Shown in pieces: positions 33,193 through 44,319 of a DNA stretch of 64,000 nucleotides (position 1 is its first letter; each line of letters begins with the position of its first letter). The stretch is from the NCBI GenBank assembly GCA_033961575.1, contig CM066738.1:70727478-70791477 (forward strand), in the 5' to 3' direction. The notes beneath the pieces were generated by a model that was not told where the DNA came from, searched no databases, and saw only the letters and a list, made by a program, of their open reading frames with translations. Source of the stretch: Aselliscus stoliczkanus (taxonomy: Eukaryota > Chordata > Mammalia > Chiroptera > Hipposideridae). Made by a program: the position numbers and the translations under genes.

Positions 33193-35378
33193 AAACTATG
33201 ACCAGCAATTTTTAAAATCATCCATCTATCCATTTATTCATTTATTTGTAATTTTATTAACATAATACCTTACACAGCTGGTTACAAATAAGTGGATATA
33301 TCCATTAGTTTCTTTTTTATTTAATTTCAGGTGTACAGAACAACACAGTGATCAGACATTTATATACCTCACAAAGTGATAACTCCAATAAGTCTATTAC
33401 CTATCTGACATTGTACAATACTATTGACTATATTCTCTATGCTGTGCTTTCTATCCCTGTGACTAGTTTTTAAAATTATAGTTGACATTTGGTATTATTT
33501 TTTATTACTTCAGGTGTACAATGTAGTGGTTAGACATTTATATAATTTATGAAGTGATCCCCCTGATATAAGTCTAGTACCTACCTGACACTATCCATAA
33601 TTTTTACAATATTATTGAATATATGCCCCATGTTGTACTTTATTCCCTGTGACTGTTTTGTAACTACCAATGTTTACTTCTTAATCCCTTCACCTTTCTC
33701 ATTTAGTCCCTCAAATTCTCTCCCATCTAGTCACCATCAATTTGTTCTCTGTATCTATGAGCCTATTTCTGTTTGTTTGTTCATTTATTCTGTTCTTTAG
33801 ATTCCACACATAAGTGAGATCATATGGTATTTGTCTTTCTCAGTCTGACTTAGTTCACTTAGCGTAATACCCTGTAGATCCATCCATGTTTCGCAAATAA
33901 TAAGATTTCATTTTTTATGGCAGAGTAATATTCCACTGTGCATATATGTAGTACTTATTTATCCAATCATCTACTAATGGTCATGTCAGTTGTTTCCATA
34001 TCTTGACTATTGTAAACAGCGCTGCAGAAAACATAGGGATGCATACATCTTTTCAAATTAGTGTTTTGGATTTCTTTGGATAAATACCCAGGAGTGGAAT
34101 TATTGGGTCATAAGGCAGTTCTATTTTTAAATTTTGAGGAACCTCCATACTGGCTGCACCAATTTGCAATCCCACCAACAGTGCATGAGGGTTCCCTTTT
34201 CTCTACAGCATCGCCAACACTTATTGTTTGTTGATTTAATGAGGATGGTCATTCTGGCAGGTGTAAGATGACAGCTCACTGTGGTTTTTATTTGCATTTC
34301 TCGGATGATTAGTGATGAGCATCTTTTGATATGTCTATTGGCCATCTGTATGTTCTCTTTAGAGAAATGTTTACTCATGTCCTCTGCCCATTTGTTAATT
34401 GGATGGCTTGTTTTTTTGGTGTTGAGTTGTATGAGTTTTTTATTAATTATTCATATTAATCTTGTATCAGATGTATGATTGGCAAATATCTTCTCCCATT
34501 CAGTAGGATGTCTTTTCATTTTGTTGATGGTTTGCTTTGCTGTGAAAAACTTTTTAGTTTCATGTAGTCGCATTTATTTATTTTTTCTTTTGTTTCCCTT
34601 GCCCAAGGAGCTAATCTGTAAAAATATTACTAAGGGTAATATCTGAGAGTTTACTTCCTATATTTTCTTCTAGGAGTTTTATGGTTTCAGGTCTCACATT
34701 TAAGCCTTTAATCCATTTTGAGTTTATTCATGCATATGGTGTAAGAAGGTGCTCTAGTTTTATGTTTTTGCATGTATCTGTCCAGTTTTCCAAGCATTAT
34801 TTATTGAATAGACTGTCTTTACCCCAATGTATATTCTTGCTGCCTTTGTCATAGATTAAATTACCATATAGGCATTGGTTTATTTCTGGGCTCTCTATTC
34901 TGTTCCATTGATCTATGTGTCTGTCTTTATGCCAATACCATGCTGTTTTGATTAATATGGCCTTGTAATTTAGTTTGATATCGGGTAGCATGATACCTCC
35001 AGATTTGTTCTTCTTTCTCAAAATTGCCACGGCTATTTGAAGTCTTTTGTGGTTCCATATAAATTTTAGGATTATTTGTTCTAGTTCTGTGAAAAATTCC
35101 ATTGGTACTTTGATAGGGATTGCACTGAATCTCTAGATTGCTTTGGGTAGTATGGACATTTTAACTGTATTAAGTCTTCCTATCCATGTACATGACATAT
35201 GCTTCCATTTTTTGTATCTTCTTCAATTTCTCTCTTTAGTGTCTTATAATTTTCTGAGTACAGGTCTTTTACTTCCTTAGTTAAATTTATTCCGAGGTAT
35301 TTTTTTTTCATACAATTGTAAATGGGAATGTTTTCTTAATTTCTATTTCTGATAGTTCATTACTGGTATATGAAAATG
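33193..35378 (-). mobile_element. L1, antisense, inserted in Tigger1
   Basis: From the right (5' of the element) to the left (3'): ORF2 fragments at 35102-34797 ('[20 protein letters not shown]', '[20 protein letters not shown]') and 34378-34127 ('[19 protein letters not shown]', '[20 protein letters not shown]', the C-terminal Cys-rich segment). The 3' untranslated region follows at 33850-33310 in reverse ('caggtgtacagaacaacaca'). Stops and frame shifts break the frame. About 120 bp at 33193-33310 are A/T-rich and unassigned. Flanking Tigger sequence is duplicated over about 55 bp. Confidence 0.88.
33328..33665 (-). repeat. Tandem duplication within the L1 3' UTR
   Basis: The segment from 'caggtgtacagaacaacaca' (33329) to 'ccctgtgactag' (about 33465) recurs from 'caggtgtacaatgtagtggt' (33512) to 'ccctgtgactg' (about 33655). 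Shared landmarks in order are 'gacatttatat', 'aagtgat', 'taagtcta', 'acctg', 'tattga'. The copies have diverged, so the duplication probably predates or accompanies the spread of this subfamily. Confidence 0.7.
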
Positions 35379-36324
35379 CACATTTTGGTAATTCAATATT
35401 TTAAACTTTTTTATTATGATTATATTTGTTATTTGTAATTTTTGAAGTTACTATTTTAATTGTATTGGGGATACATGCCCATATAAAACAGCAAAGTTAA
35501 TAAATGTGTATGTTCTTTCTGACTGTTCCACCTCTGGCAGTTCCCCCAGCTCTCTACTTCTTCTCAGGCCTCCCTATTCCCTGAGACATAATAATGTTGA
35601 AATTAGGCTAACTAATAACCTTACAATGGCCTCTAAGCATTCAAGCGAAAGGAAGAGAAAATTAATGGACAAACTTCATTGTTGTCTTATTTTGAGAAAT
35701 TGCCACTCCACACCACTCTAAGCAACCATGCCCTGACCAGTCAGCAGCCATCAATATTGAGGTAAGACCCTACACTAGCACAAAAAATTATGATTCACTG
35801 AAGGCTCAGATGATGTTTAGCAATTTTTAACAATGAAGTTTTTTTTAATGAAAGCATATATGTTGTTTTTTGTTTTTTAGACATAATGCTATTGCACACT
35901 TCATAGGCTACAGTATAGTGTAAACATAACTTTTATATATACTGGGAAAACAAAAAAATTCATGTGACTCATTTTATTATGGTATTTGCTTTATTGTGGT
36001 GGACTAGAACCAAACCCACAATATCTTAAGTATGCTGTATATCAGTGGAGCAGAATATAGAACAAATTGAAGAATATTCAGAAATTTAGCATTTAATAAA
36101 AACAGCACTTTAATTCAGTGGGAAAAGATTTATTCTTTAAAAAAAAAAATGGAGTTGGGACTGGTAGCTAGCCATGTAGAAGAAAATAATGATAAATCCT
36201 AAAGAAAATTTCAGGTATAAGAAAGTAAATGAGGAAAAAACTACATAAATATATTTCAAATAGTAAAACATTTTTATAACCTAGAGATGTGGTTCTTCCT
36301 AAACAAGATAAGAAACTCAGAAAC

Positions 36325-36811
36325 TGGGCCAGCTGAGTGGCTCAGTTAGTTAAGAGTTAGCTTAAGAGTGCAAGCTTTGAGCAACAGGGCCGCCAGTTCA
36401 ATTCCCACATGGGCCAGTGATGCTGCACCTGAGATGAGCTGTCACTGAGCTGCCAACAGTTGGCAGGATGGCTCAGCTGGTGAGAGCATGTGCTCCTAAC
36501 AACAAGACTGCCTGTTCGATGGTGGGCTATGCCTGCCTGCCCACAACTAAGACTGAATTGGGCACCTTGATTAGCTGCCACTTGGATGGCTCAGTGGATA
36601 CAGTGTGCACTCTTAACAGCAAGGCTCCTGGTTTGACTCCCACATGGCACAACTAAGATTTTAACAGAGCACCTTGAGCTTAGAGGCCACCAGTTGCCGA
36701 GGGGAATCCAGATGGCAACTGGCGCCCTCCACAACTAAGATTGAAGAACAACTTGGGTGGTCCCCCTCCCCAATTCCCCAACACTGTTCCCCTCCTCCAA
36801 TTCCCCAATTA
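36325..36811 (+). mobile_element. Composite tRNA-SINE with three tRNA-like units
   Basis: Unit 1 'gggccagctgagtggctcag' to 'cccacatgggccagtgatgc'; unit 2 'ggcaggatggctcagctggt' to 'gcctgttcgatggtggg'; unit 3 'acttggatggctcagtggat' to 'ggtttgactcccacatggca'. Then the body and tail 'ccaattccccaacactgttc'. The target duplication is 'aagaaactcagaa' (36310-36322 and 36947-36959). The tail is no longer A-rich but is the GGAA microsatellite that follows. Confidence 0.88.
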
Positions 36812-36950
36812 GAAAGAAAGGAAGAAAGGAAGAAAGGAAGGAAGGAAGGAAGGAAGGAAGGAAGGAAGGAAGGAAGGAAGGAAGAAAGGAAGGAAGGAAG
36901 GAAGGAAGGAAGGAAGGAAGGAAGGAAGGAAGGAAGGAAGGAAGGAAAGA
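36811..36950. repeat. (GGAA)n microsatellite grown from a SINE tail
   Basis: About 135 bp of GAAAG/GGAAG repeats lie between the SINE 3' end and the downstream target duplication, exactly where the A-tail belongs. The proline/serine/phenylalanine and lysine/glutamate/glycine ORFs on the two strands here are low-complexity artefacts. Confidence 0.93.
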
Positions 36951-37189
36951 AACTCAGAAGACATAAAGAGGAAAAACAGAATATTGACCACACATAAATC
37001 GAGTTTCTCTATAGAAAATGAGATCATAAACAATGTAAAAACAGTAAAAGACAAAAGACAAAAGGTTAATATTTCGAATATATCCATTCACTTCTGGGGT
37101 ATTGAATGGAGAGGAAAACAGTTTTATGTTTTTTAAGTGTTGAAATTATGGGTAACTTTTACTTTTGAGATTATTTATTAGGATTCAAA

Positions 37190-38060
37190 TAAAACTAAGA
37201 ATAATTGTGTTGGAGGTAGAAGCCAAATTATGATGAATTAAGGAATCAAATGGAATTGAGGAAGTGGAAGAAAGTGGTGGCAGGAAAGATTGAGATAGTA
37301 AAAGTGAGGGAAGTTATTTCTTAAGTTGTGGACATGTTTACATCTAGAGAAGAAAGAGCTAGTAGAAGTGAGAAATGGAAGATACAAAAGAGGAAGGGAA
37401 TGAGACCCAGGACAGAGGATTAGTAATTCTACCTTGACATAAGGGAGCTGCTTCTTCCTATGAGATTATGAGAAGGGATACGATTTGCCATAGGAAAATT
37501 TTAAGGGAGACAGGAAGAGAATGTCTTTCTGATGATGGTCCCTATTTTCTCTTTAAAGGAGAAAAAATTATGAACACACTTCTGGCTGAGGATGAGAAGA
37601 ATGAAAGGGGCAGAATTCCTAAAGAAAGTAGTACATCTTAAAATAGCTGCTGAGGGGAAAAAGGAAACAAGCTGACCAAAGACAAGTAAGAAGTTTTCTG
37701 AATTATGTAGCAGGCCTTGCTGGTACTGTATTAGTGCCAATCTGATTGGTCACATAGTTTTCTCTGTATGGTATTCTTAAGGACAGACAGCAGAACACAA
37801 ACACTGGAAGACGCATGCACCTAAAGTGAAAAATCGATTGGGTAGGTAGGATGAACAGGCAAGGAATGAAATGAATTGAAGACATTACTATGATTATCAG
37901 TGAAAACCAGTCCTGCTGGGGAATAAAACGAAGACAGGAGAACCAGATTAAACCAAGACAGTGGATCGCCTTCAGAGGAATCCAAGGAACATACTCTGTA
38001 AAATGCTAGTCTAGAAGAATAAAGGCGCACAGAAGAGAGCTGAGGTTTCAAAGAATCAAA
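37190..38060 (-). repeat. Possible L2 copy, antisense (5' region)
   Basis: A purine-rich plus strand and phrases such as 'ttttaagggagacaggaaga' and 'tgaggatgagaagaatgaaa' resemble the antisense of more upstream L2 sequence. The match is by texture more than by exact wording. Confidence 0.35.
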
Positions 38061-38064
38061 ACAT

Positions 38065-38485
38065 GGTAGAAGGAGTAAGAAAGTCCTGAAAGAAAATCAG
38101 CACAAGTGTGGCTCACATCGTGGTGCATTTTCAGCAGAGAAAGGGAGTTAAAGCTGGAGTTTTCTCAAATGCTGCTGCCACACATTAGATCTCCTTCTCT
38201 GTCTTAATTCCTTCATTAAAAAAAAAAAAATGAAGATGCTACTTTTCCCTCCTTGTACTTATTTAGTTAAGGGTTAAGTGTCGTTACTGAAAAGTTTTAG
38301 ATTTTTTTTAAGTCTGCAAAAAATTTTAAGCCAGGCTTAAATTTGAGCCTGAGAAATGATTAGATAACATACCCAGGAGGCTATCAGTTTTCATCACTGG
38401 AGAGCAGGTGGGATTTTGCTTGCTTGTTTGTTTGTTTGTTTGTTTGCTGTGGTTTTGCTTTTTTGAAATATGGCTAACTAATTAG
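38065..38485. other. Unique sequence with a (TTTG)n tract
   Basis: A-run at 38217-38231 and (TTTG)n at about 38425-38447. No other element recognised. Confidence 0.45.
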
Positions 38486-38489
38486 GGCC

Positions 38490-38880
38490 TGTAATAATTA
38501 ATTTTATGTGTCAATTTGACTGGGCTAACCGATACTCAGATAGCCAGGTAAAACATTACTTCTGGGTGTATCTGAAGGTGTTTCTGGAAAAGAATAGCAT
38601 TTCAACAGGTAGACTGAGTAAAGATGCTCTCACTAATGTAGGTGGGCATCATCCAATCCATTGAGGGTATGAATAGAACAAAATGTGGAGGAAGGGCAAA
38701 TTTGCTCTCAGCTTAAGCTGAAACTTCCAGTCCTCCTGGTTCTCAGGTCTTCAAATTCAGACTGAATTTCCCCACCAGCTTTACTGTTCTCCAGCTTGCA
38801 GAGGGTGAATCATGCAGCTTTTCAGCCTCCATAATTGTGTGAGCCAACTTTTATTTTATATATATATATATATAATGATA
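38490..38880 (+). repeat. Interspersed repeat, 'tcaatttgactgggcta' family
   Basis: Landmarks: 'gtgtcaatttgactgggcta', 'aacattacttctgggtgtat', 'gtgggcatcatccaatccat', 'cctcctggttctcaggtctt', 'cctccataattgtgtgagcc', then a (TA)n at 38853-38876. I recognise a frequent mammalian repeat but cannot name it reliably. A second copy of its 3' half is at 40290-40515. Confidence 0.65.
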
Positions 38881-38884
38881 TAGT

Positions 38885-40285
38885 CTTCAAACAACTTAAA
38901 GTTAAGTTGATAGAGCCAAAGAAATAAATAATGATGAGTATGTAGTTAGATTAGTCAGAGAAAGCTGCTGAAAAGCAACTAATAAATCCTATTCATTGAT
39001 TCATTTCATTTATTAACTCACTATAATACACTTCCTGAATTCTAAATGGCAGCAGATGATTATGCCACCAAGAAATGTTCATTCTTATCAGAACCTCACT
39101 AATTTTAACAGTACTTCACCAATTAGGAGCCACCTAACCCATTATTTGCATTTGGATTGATGGTTTTTTTCCCCCTATTTTTTAAAATTTCCATTTCCAC
39201 ACATTTACAGGTAATTGTGGAATGTGGTTTTCCTTTTCAGAAATTCCAGTGCCAGCATTGTTCCCTCGGGCCATCAATTCCCAGGCTTTGATATTTTAGT
39301 TTAGTGGTGACCATTATATTTGTTTTCATAGTGAGAAAAACTAAGTCATTTGGGACATTGGGTCAAGGTTACATGATGAGGGCATGGACTCCATCCCTGA
39401 ACTCATGAAGAAACTTGAACGTAATTCATGAGCAGTGGTTGAGCCTGGAAACAAGATGGGGCTAAAGTCACGCCTTTACCATTCAGAGAACTTGCAAAAC
39501 AGATTTCAATATTTCAACAATGAGCCCATATCCTTGTTTCTCAACCTGGAATTATATGCAGCTTATTTTCTTTTTCTTGCTTAAAGTACTATCTTATGTG
39601 ATCATGAGCAATGGGATTTTCAGAGTAGCCATATCTTTCCAGTTTCAACTGCACTTTGTCTCCCATACCAAGGCTTTCCTTTTCACTTCCGTAGCCCACT
39701 GAGGACACTTTAGCCATTAATATCACCACAGATCACCCCAGCTGCCATGCTCTTGCTCCAGAATTCTGTTTGCAGCAATTCTATCATTTCCAGCTTTTCT
39801 TCAGAGTTCAGTCTCTGGAAAGCCTTGTCCTTCTCACTTTTTTCTATGGTCCCATCTCTGCCTATAGGAGCAGATAATATAAAATAAGGCCTAAACAGTT
39901 CTGCCTTACACTTAATTTTCATAGACCACCCCTCCCCAATCTAGCCTTTCTGTCTCATCTAAGAGGGAAGTAGGGATAGGTAAGACACACCTGTGAAGGT
40001 CACAGCTCAAGGGCACAGCCCACAAGACTGAGGTTTAACAATAACATTATAGAATGCTTCTGCTCCCCCACACACATTTTACCCCCACCACTGCCAGCAA
40101 TGGGGCCTCAGTATAATTAGAGTGGCTTACAACTGAAAGAGTTGCAAGACACAGAATCTCTCTAAGGAGAAGTACATAGGGAAGCCCAAATTTAACGGGG
40201 AAGACAAAAGCAAGGACACAAGAGGAATTTGAAGTCTCTGGTACCTACAGCTACAGCAAACTTAAACACAACCCAACTTATACCA
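38885..40285. other. Unique sequence, no feature seen
   Basis: About 1.4 kb without a recognised repeat or gene. Short ORFs only (to 70 codons). Confidence 0.4.
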
Positions 40286-40289
40286 TTGG

Positions 40290-40426
40290 CTTCCCTAGTT
40301 CTCAGGCCTTAGCATTTGGACTAAACTATACCACCAAATTTCCCAGGCCTCCAGCTTTCAAATGGCAGATGGTAGGGCTTCCATAATTGCATAAGCCAAT
40401 CCCTCATAACCTCATAATAAGTCCTT

Positions 40427-40479
<53 letters not shown>

Positions 40480-40515
40480 TATATCTCCTGTTTTTTATTG
40501 GTTATAGATCAGGAC
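40290..40515 (+). repeat. Second copy of the 38490 repeat family, 3' half
   Basis: 'cctagttctcaggccttagc', 'aggcctccagctttcaaatg' and 'ccataattgcataagccaat' parallel the end of the first copy. The (TA)n run at 40430-40471 is at the same position of the family. Confidence 0.65.
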
Positions 40516-40679
40516 CAGAGGCTTTATAAATTAGAAGGATAGAATTGAAATTTTCATCATCTAAATGAATTGCAAGGACCCTTGGAAGGTATTCTAATGT
40601 ACTTTTTGATTTCTCTACCTCTTGATGACTTTAAATACCCATCATTGTTAAACAAATGCTGATTAAATATCACCTCCCC

Positions 40680-40682
<3 letters not shown>

Positions 40683-40724
<42 letters not shown>
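40683..40724. repeat. (CA)n microsatellite
   Basis: About 20 uninterrupted CA units. On the minus strand it makes a spurious cysteine/valine ORF. Confidence 0.95.
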
Positions 40725-40727
<3 letters not shown>

Positions 40728-40729
40728 AA

Positions 40730-42105
40730 GCAGAAGTTGAAATGATACCATTCTAAGGCATTATAGTTCAAGAAATTAACAACCCAGCTGTCTAACATAA
40801 AGCACTGTCATACTTTCGGAAATTTAAAGATAAATATATCCTCTCCTTTCTTGAGGTATCACCAGCCTGTGTGGAGGTGATGGCCTTATGGAAGTGATAC
40901 AAACAGAACCATTAGAGTAAAGGCTTCTCTTCCTAAGGAGAGTAGACCTAATAAAATTATTCTCTCTAAAGTCCTAGAAATGAGAAAATTTCTGACTTTC
41001 CTTAACAAGTTCTTTGGAGAAATTTCTGGTTCACCCATGCTCAGTATATTCATAGGAAGAATTTTCTTTCCTCTACATATAAACAATCACACATAGATAC
41101 TCCAAAATTTTGTAGGACTATATGCAAATTTAGATTAAAAGCTCATAGCCATACTTGTTTTCCCAGTAAACGTATATAGTACCTCTTATGTGTCTGGCAC
41201 TACAGCAAGATGAAAAAGGACAGGAGGCACTGCCCTGAATGGAGCATAGTCAAGGAAATATGTGACATGTCAATATGTAGCATTTCACTCAGAGTCCAGT
41301 GAGAAAAACAGAAACAACTTCAGGCATTTCAACAAAGAAAATTAAAAATAGGGAATTGGTTACATATGTGATGGAAGCATTGATAAGTAGGGGCAGTAAA
41401 TCAACCCAGAGATTAACCAAATCAGGAAGCCACTACCATACTTAGAGGTGGAAGGACAGAGGAGGAGATTAGCAGAGCCCAGAAACCTCAGAAAAGATGC
41501 AGCCCCCACAGGAATCTGGAAAAGCACGCTCAGAAGCAGAGAAAGAAAGGGGATGTGGTGAAGAGAGAGAGATCTCCATTCCTCTACCCTCCAGTCTCTG
41601 TGCAGACAAACTTAGTTGAAGTGGGTTAGTAAGAACCAGAGAAATGAAATTTGCAGAAGAAGGGTGAGGAATGGACCTGAGAACAAGTGAGAAATTATTG
41701 GAATATGAAGCAATGTTCCTTGTAAGTGCATCTAATCTTATTCTCAGTTTGGTATTCCAAAGCAAGATTTCAAGAGCCCTATATTTGCCAGGGGATTCCA
41801 TAGTCACATGTACCTCCTGGAAACAAATTGCCCTGTCTAAATTTGATAATGTCAGCCCTTATATACTCAATTGGCACAGCTGACAAAGTTTGACACATGT
41901 TCATTAGTGAGTTTTAGGATTTGAATATTTTGTCTTTCATGCATATTTTATCTCTCTCATACCATATAATATTTCCCTCTGCAACATGCATCCAACCCCT
42001 ATACCCCCACTTTTCCCTAAATACTTGGGATTGGGATTTTTATGTAGCTTAGACAATCCATGTATTTAGAAATAGTTTAAGCATGTATTTCAAGAGACTA
42101 GCCTA
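40730..42105. other. Mostly unique sequence with a small L2 fragment
   Basis: 41145-41260 has an antisense L2 3' end feel ('acctcttatgtgtctggcac', then 'gacaggaggcactgccct'). The rest, including ORFs at 41469-41883 on both strands, is unassigned. Confidence 0.4.
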
Positions 42106-42116
42106 AGGTAATTCTT

Positions 42117-42507
42117 AGGGGAACAGACAAGTTGCTGTTCTTTTGTTCTTCAGTCTAGTTGTGGAGGACGTTGCTTCACTGGCCCATGTTGGTATCATCA
42201 TAGCACACTTCCTGGCTGAGGCAGATAGGTCGCCGGCCTCTGGACGGCCGCTCACTGCAGGTATTGTCAGCTCACACCAGCTGCCAGATACTCACGTTGG
42301 CTGCCAGCCACTCACTGTAGCCTATGGCAGCCTACTGCAGCAGGGGCTGCAGCTATACCATTCCGGGTACTCACAGCAGCCCAGCTCCAGGTAGAGCTGT
42401 TGTTAGCTGTAGAGGGTAGTGTCACTGGCCCTCATATGTGGGATCTGAACCAGGGCTGCTGGCTTCCCAAGCCAGCTCTTAACCAATGTGCCACTTGGCC
42501 AGCCCAA
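42117..42507 (-). mobile_element. Long tRNA-SINE, antisense, lacking its A-tail
   Basis: Reads backwards from the head ('ggctggccaagtggcacatt' in sense; 42506 leftwards) through the 'aggcagataggtcgccggcc' body block to 'ggggaacagacaagttgctg' at 42117. The terminal 'ccccaattccccaataaaat' part and the A-tail are absent. The flanks still show an 8-bp duplication 'taattctt' (42109-42116 and 42508-42515). Confidence 0.82.
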
Positions 42508-42779
42508 TAATTCTTCATGAATAAAATTTTCATGGCCAAGTAAGTTTGGGAAAACCATATATTGTTTTCATCTTAGAGATTTTCAATGAAGAGATTTTCA
42601 ATTTAAAGACTTAAAGAAGTCCTCCAGGGTTTCCCAAGTTAATTGAACACAGAACACTTTTGTTCTTATAGAGCCTATTAATACCCCATGAATACACTTT
42701 GATAAACACTGATTCAGATCATGTTACCACAATGTCAGTCTCAGGGCATTGTGTGAGGTACTTCTGAGATATTAGATTG

Positions 42780-42992
42780 TAAGATACAATCTATTCCCAC
42801 AGATGATTATAATAAAGTTGAACCAGAGCATATAAATAAAGAAATGAATGATAATTGAAGGCACCTCGGCTTAAGTACCAAATGGGTAGTCCAAACAAAA
42901 AGTGCAGAAGGGTGCATAGAAGGTAGGATTGCTGTAAGGTAAGTGTTTGGGGAAGGTTCTATAAGAATATAAGACTTGAATTATTCCTTAGG

Positions 42993-43048
<56 letters not shown>

Positions 43049-43260
43049 GTAGATGGCATATTTGGGAAAAATAAAAGGACCAATGTAGAGTCATTCAAGT
43101 AGCTAAGGTCAAAGTGTAACATAACTTGCTTCAATTTCCACAATAAGAATCTGGATGATCAATAAGGATCATTATTGTACAGGCCAAGAGAGCTACTGGA
43201 GGTCTTTGAATGAAAAGGGAGCATCTCAGCAGTAACTGTGTTTATAGAAAGTTGTACTCC
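42780..43260 (-). repeat. L2 LINE, antisense, with an embedded (CA)n
   Basis: 'ggggaaggttctataagaat' (42950), 'gatggcatatttgggaaaaa' (43051) and 'ggccaagagagctactggag' (43182) follow the reversed L2 order. A (CA)n of about 24 units interrupts it at 42998-43046. Confidence 0.5.
42998..43046. repeat. (CA)n microsatellite
   Basis: About 24 uninterrupted CA units inside the L2-like copy. Confidence 0.95.
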
Positions 43261-43264
43261 CCTC

Positions 43265-44310
43265 AGTAATTAGAATAAAAGTATTAAGAAAAGGCTTTCT
43301 TCTTTGACCTCTGTCTTAGCCTAGTCTCCCCGCAAAAGTATAGCCTGAAACAAAGTCGGGTGTATAGGTATTTTTTTTGGGGATGCAATCCCAAGGACCC
43401 AGAGGGGGAGACTGGCAAGAGTACAAGAGGGAAGAAGGGAAGTCAATCAATCAAGCCTCTCACCCTGTGAGCAACTGAGTCTTGGTCTCCTTGGGCCCCT
43501 CTAAGAGAATCATGAAGAATGTCTCAGAATTGTTCATACAAGAGATAAAAGAGAGAAATATTTATCTACCAATTCCCATCCCCCATTAATCAAGGGGTTG
43601 CCCTCACATTTGCTGGTTTGTATATGCTCCAGGATGCCCAAATGGGTATCTGCAGGCATCCCACTTAGTGCAAGCAGGTAAGCCTGGGGCAGAAAGTAAG
43701 AAATACACAGTGAGGTTAAGGCACGGTGTTGTCGAGTTATATCTGTGTGTAGCTGGAATCCTCAGCAATGGCTGGAGTAAAACAAGGGGTCCAAGACAAT
43801 GCCTGCATAAGAGGTATCTAATAAAATCTTCAAAGGAAAATCAACCCAGCCCAACACCATATTTCAATTTCCTACCTGAGTCCTTTTTCTTAAGTCCTTT
43901 GCATCATGGTTCTTGCACATGTGATCAGCTCCAGGGTTTTTAACATTGTTTCTTTTCTTCACCTTCCATTTTCCCCTATTATTAGAAAAAAACACACAAG
44001 TGAAAAAATATATCCAAATCATAACAAATATTTTTGCTTTAAATCAATTTTAAGATCTGTTTAAAAAGGTACACTTGAAGGCAAAAAAAAAAAAAAAAAA
44101 ACACCAGAAGTTCCCAGACAAGATGTGCATGCTCTGTAGGTAATAACTAACTTGCAGAAGAAAAATTTCAATCAGTTTTTACACTTCCAGGACAGTTCTG
44201 CATCTCCAATCAGAACAAACCAAAGCACTAGGGTCATTGCCCTGCTCATCACTCTAGACAAAAGCCATTCTTGGAGATGCGGTTCTTTAAAACTACCACA
44301 AACCACAATT
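43265..44310. other. Unique sequence, no feature seen
   Basis: Contains an A-run at 44083-44101 and a 91-codon ORF (43668-43943) with no recognisable protein. Confidence 0.4.
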
Positions 44311-44319
44311 ATTCATCAC

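Larger units (their letters stand above)
32987..36037 (+). mobile_element. Tigger1 DNA transposon, split by an L1
   Basis: The left terminus at 32987 ('gaagcatacctcactttatt') and the right terminus near 36030 ('cttaagtatgctg') are degenerate Tigger1 inverted ends with TA at 32985-32986 and 36038-36039. Inner landmarks are 'aaattgaaggtttgtggcaa', 'ccctgtgtcaagcaaggcta', 'gcctccctattccctgagac', 'atggcctctaagcattcaag' (start of the transposase region) and 'caatgaagttttttttaatg'. Most of the transposase ORF is deleted. It is a shared old mammalian family. Confidence 0.85.
31990..37080 (+). repeat. Old L1 ORF2 portion, host of a multi-level nest
   Basis: The L1 text runs from about 31990 to 32984 ('agtttattccagaaaagcaa', 'gcctggaaaatacaaaagac', 'ggttctagaacagcacatag'). 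It continues after the Tigger1 at 36038 with 'atcagtggagcagaatatag' and 'cagtgggaaaagatttattc'. It continues again after the SINE at 36960 with 'agacataaagaggaaaaaca' and 'gagatcataaacaatg'. The three pieces are collinear with L1 ORF2, so they are one copy split by later insertions. No frame survives. Confidence 0.8.

Noticed and set aside
33328..33665. CRISPR-like or tandem array
   Set aside because: Only two diverged copies, both in L1 3' UTR wording; the DNA is mammalian.
36661..37087. ORFs of 92-110 codons rich in P/S/F/L or K/E/G/R
   Set aside because: Translation of the GGAA microsatellite, which has no stops in several frames.
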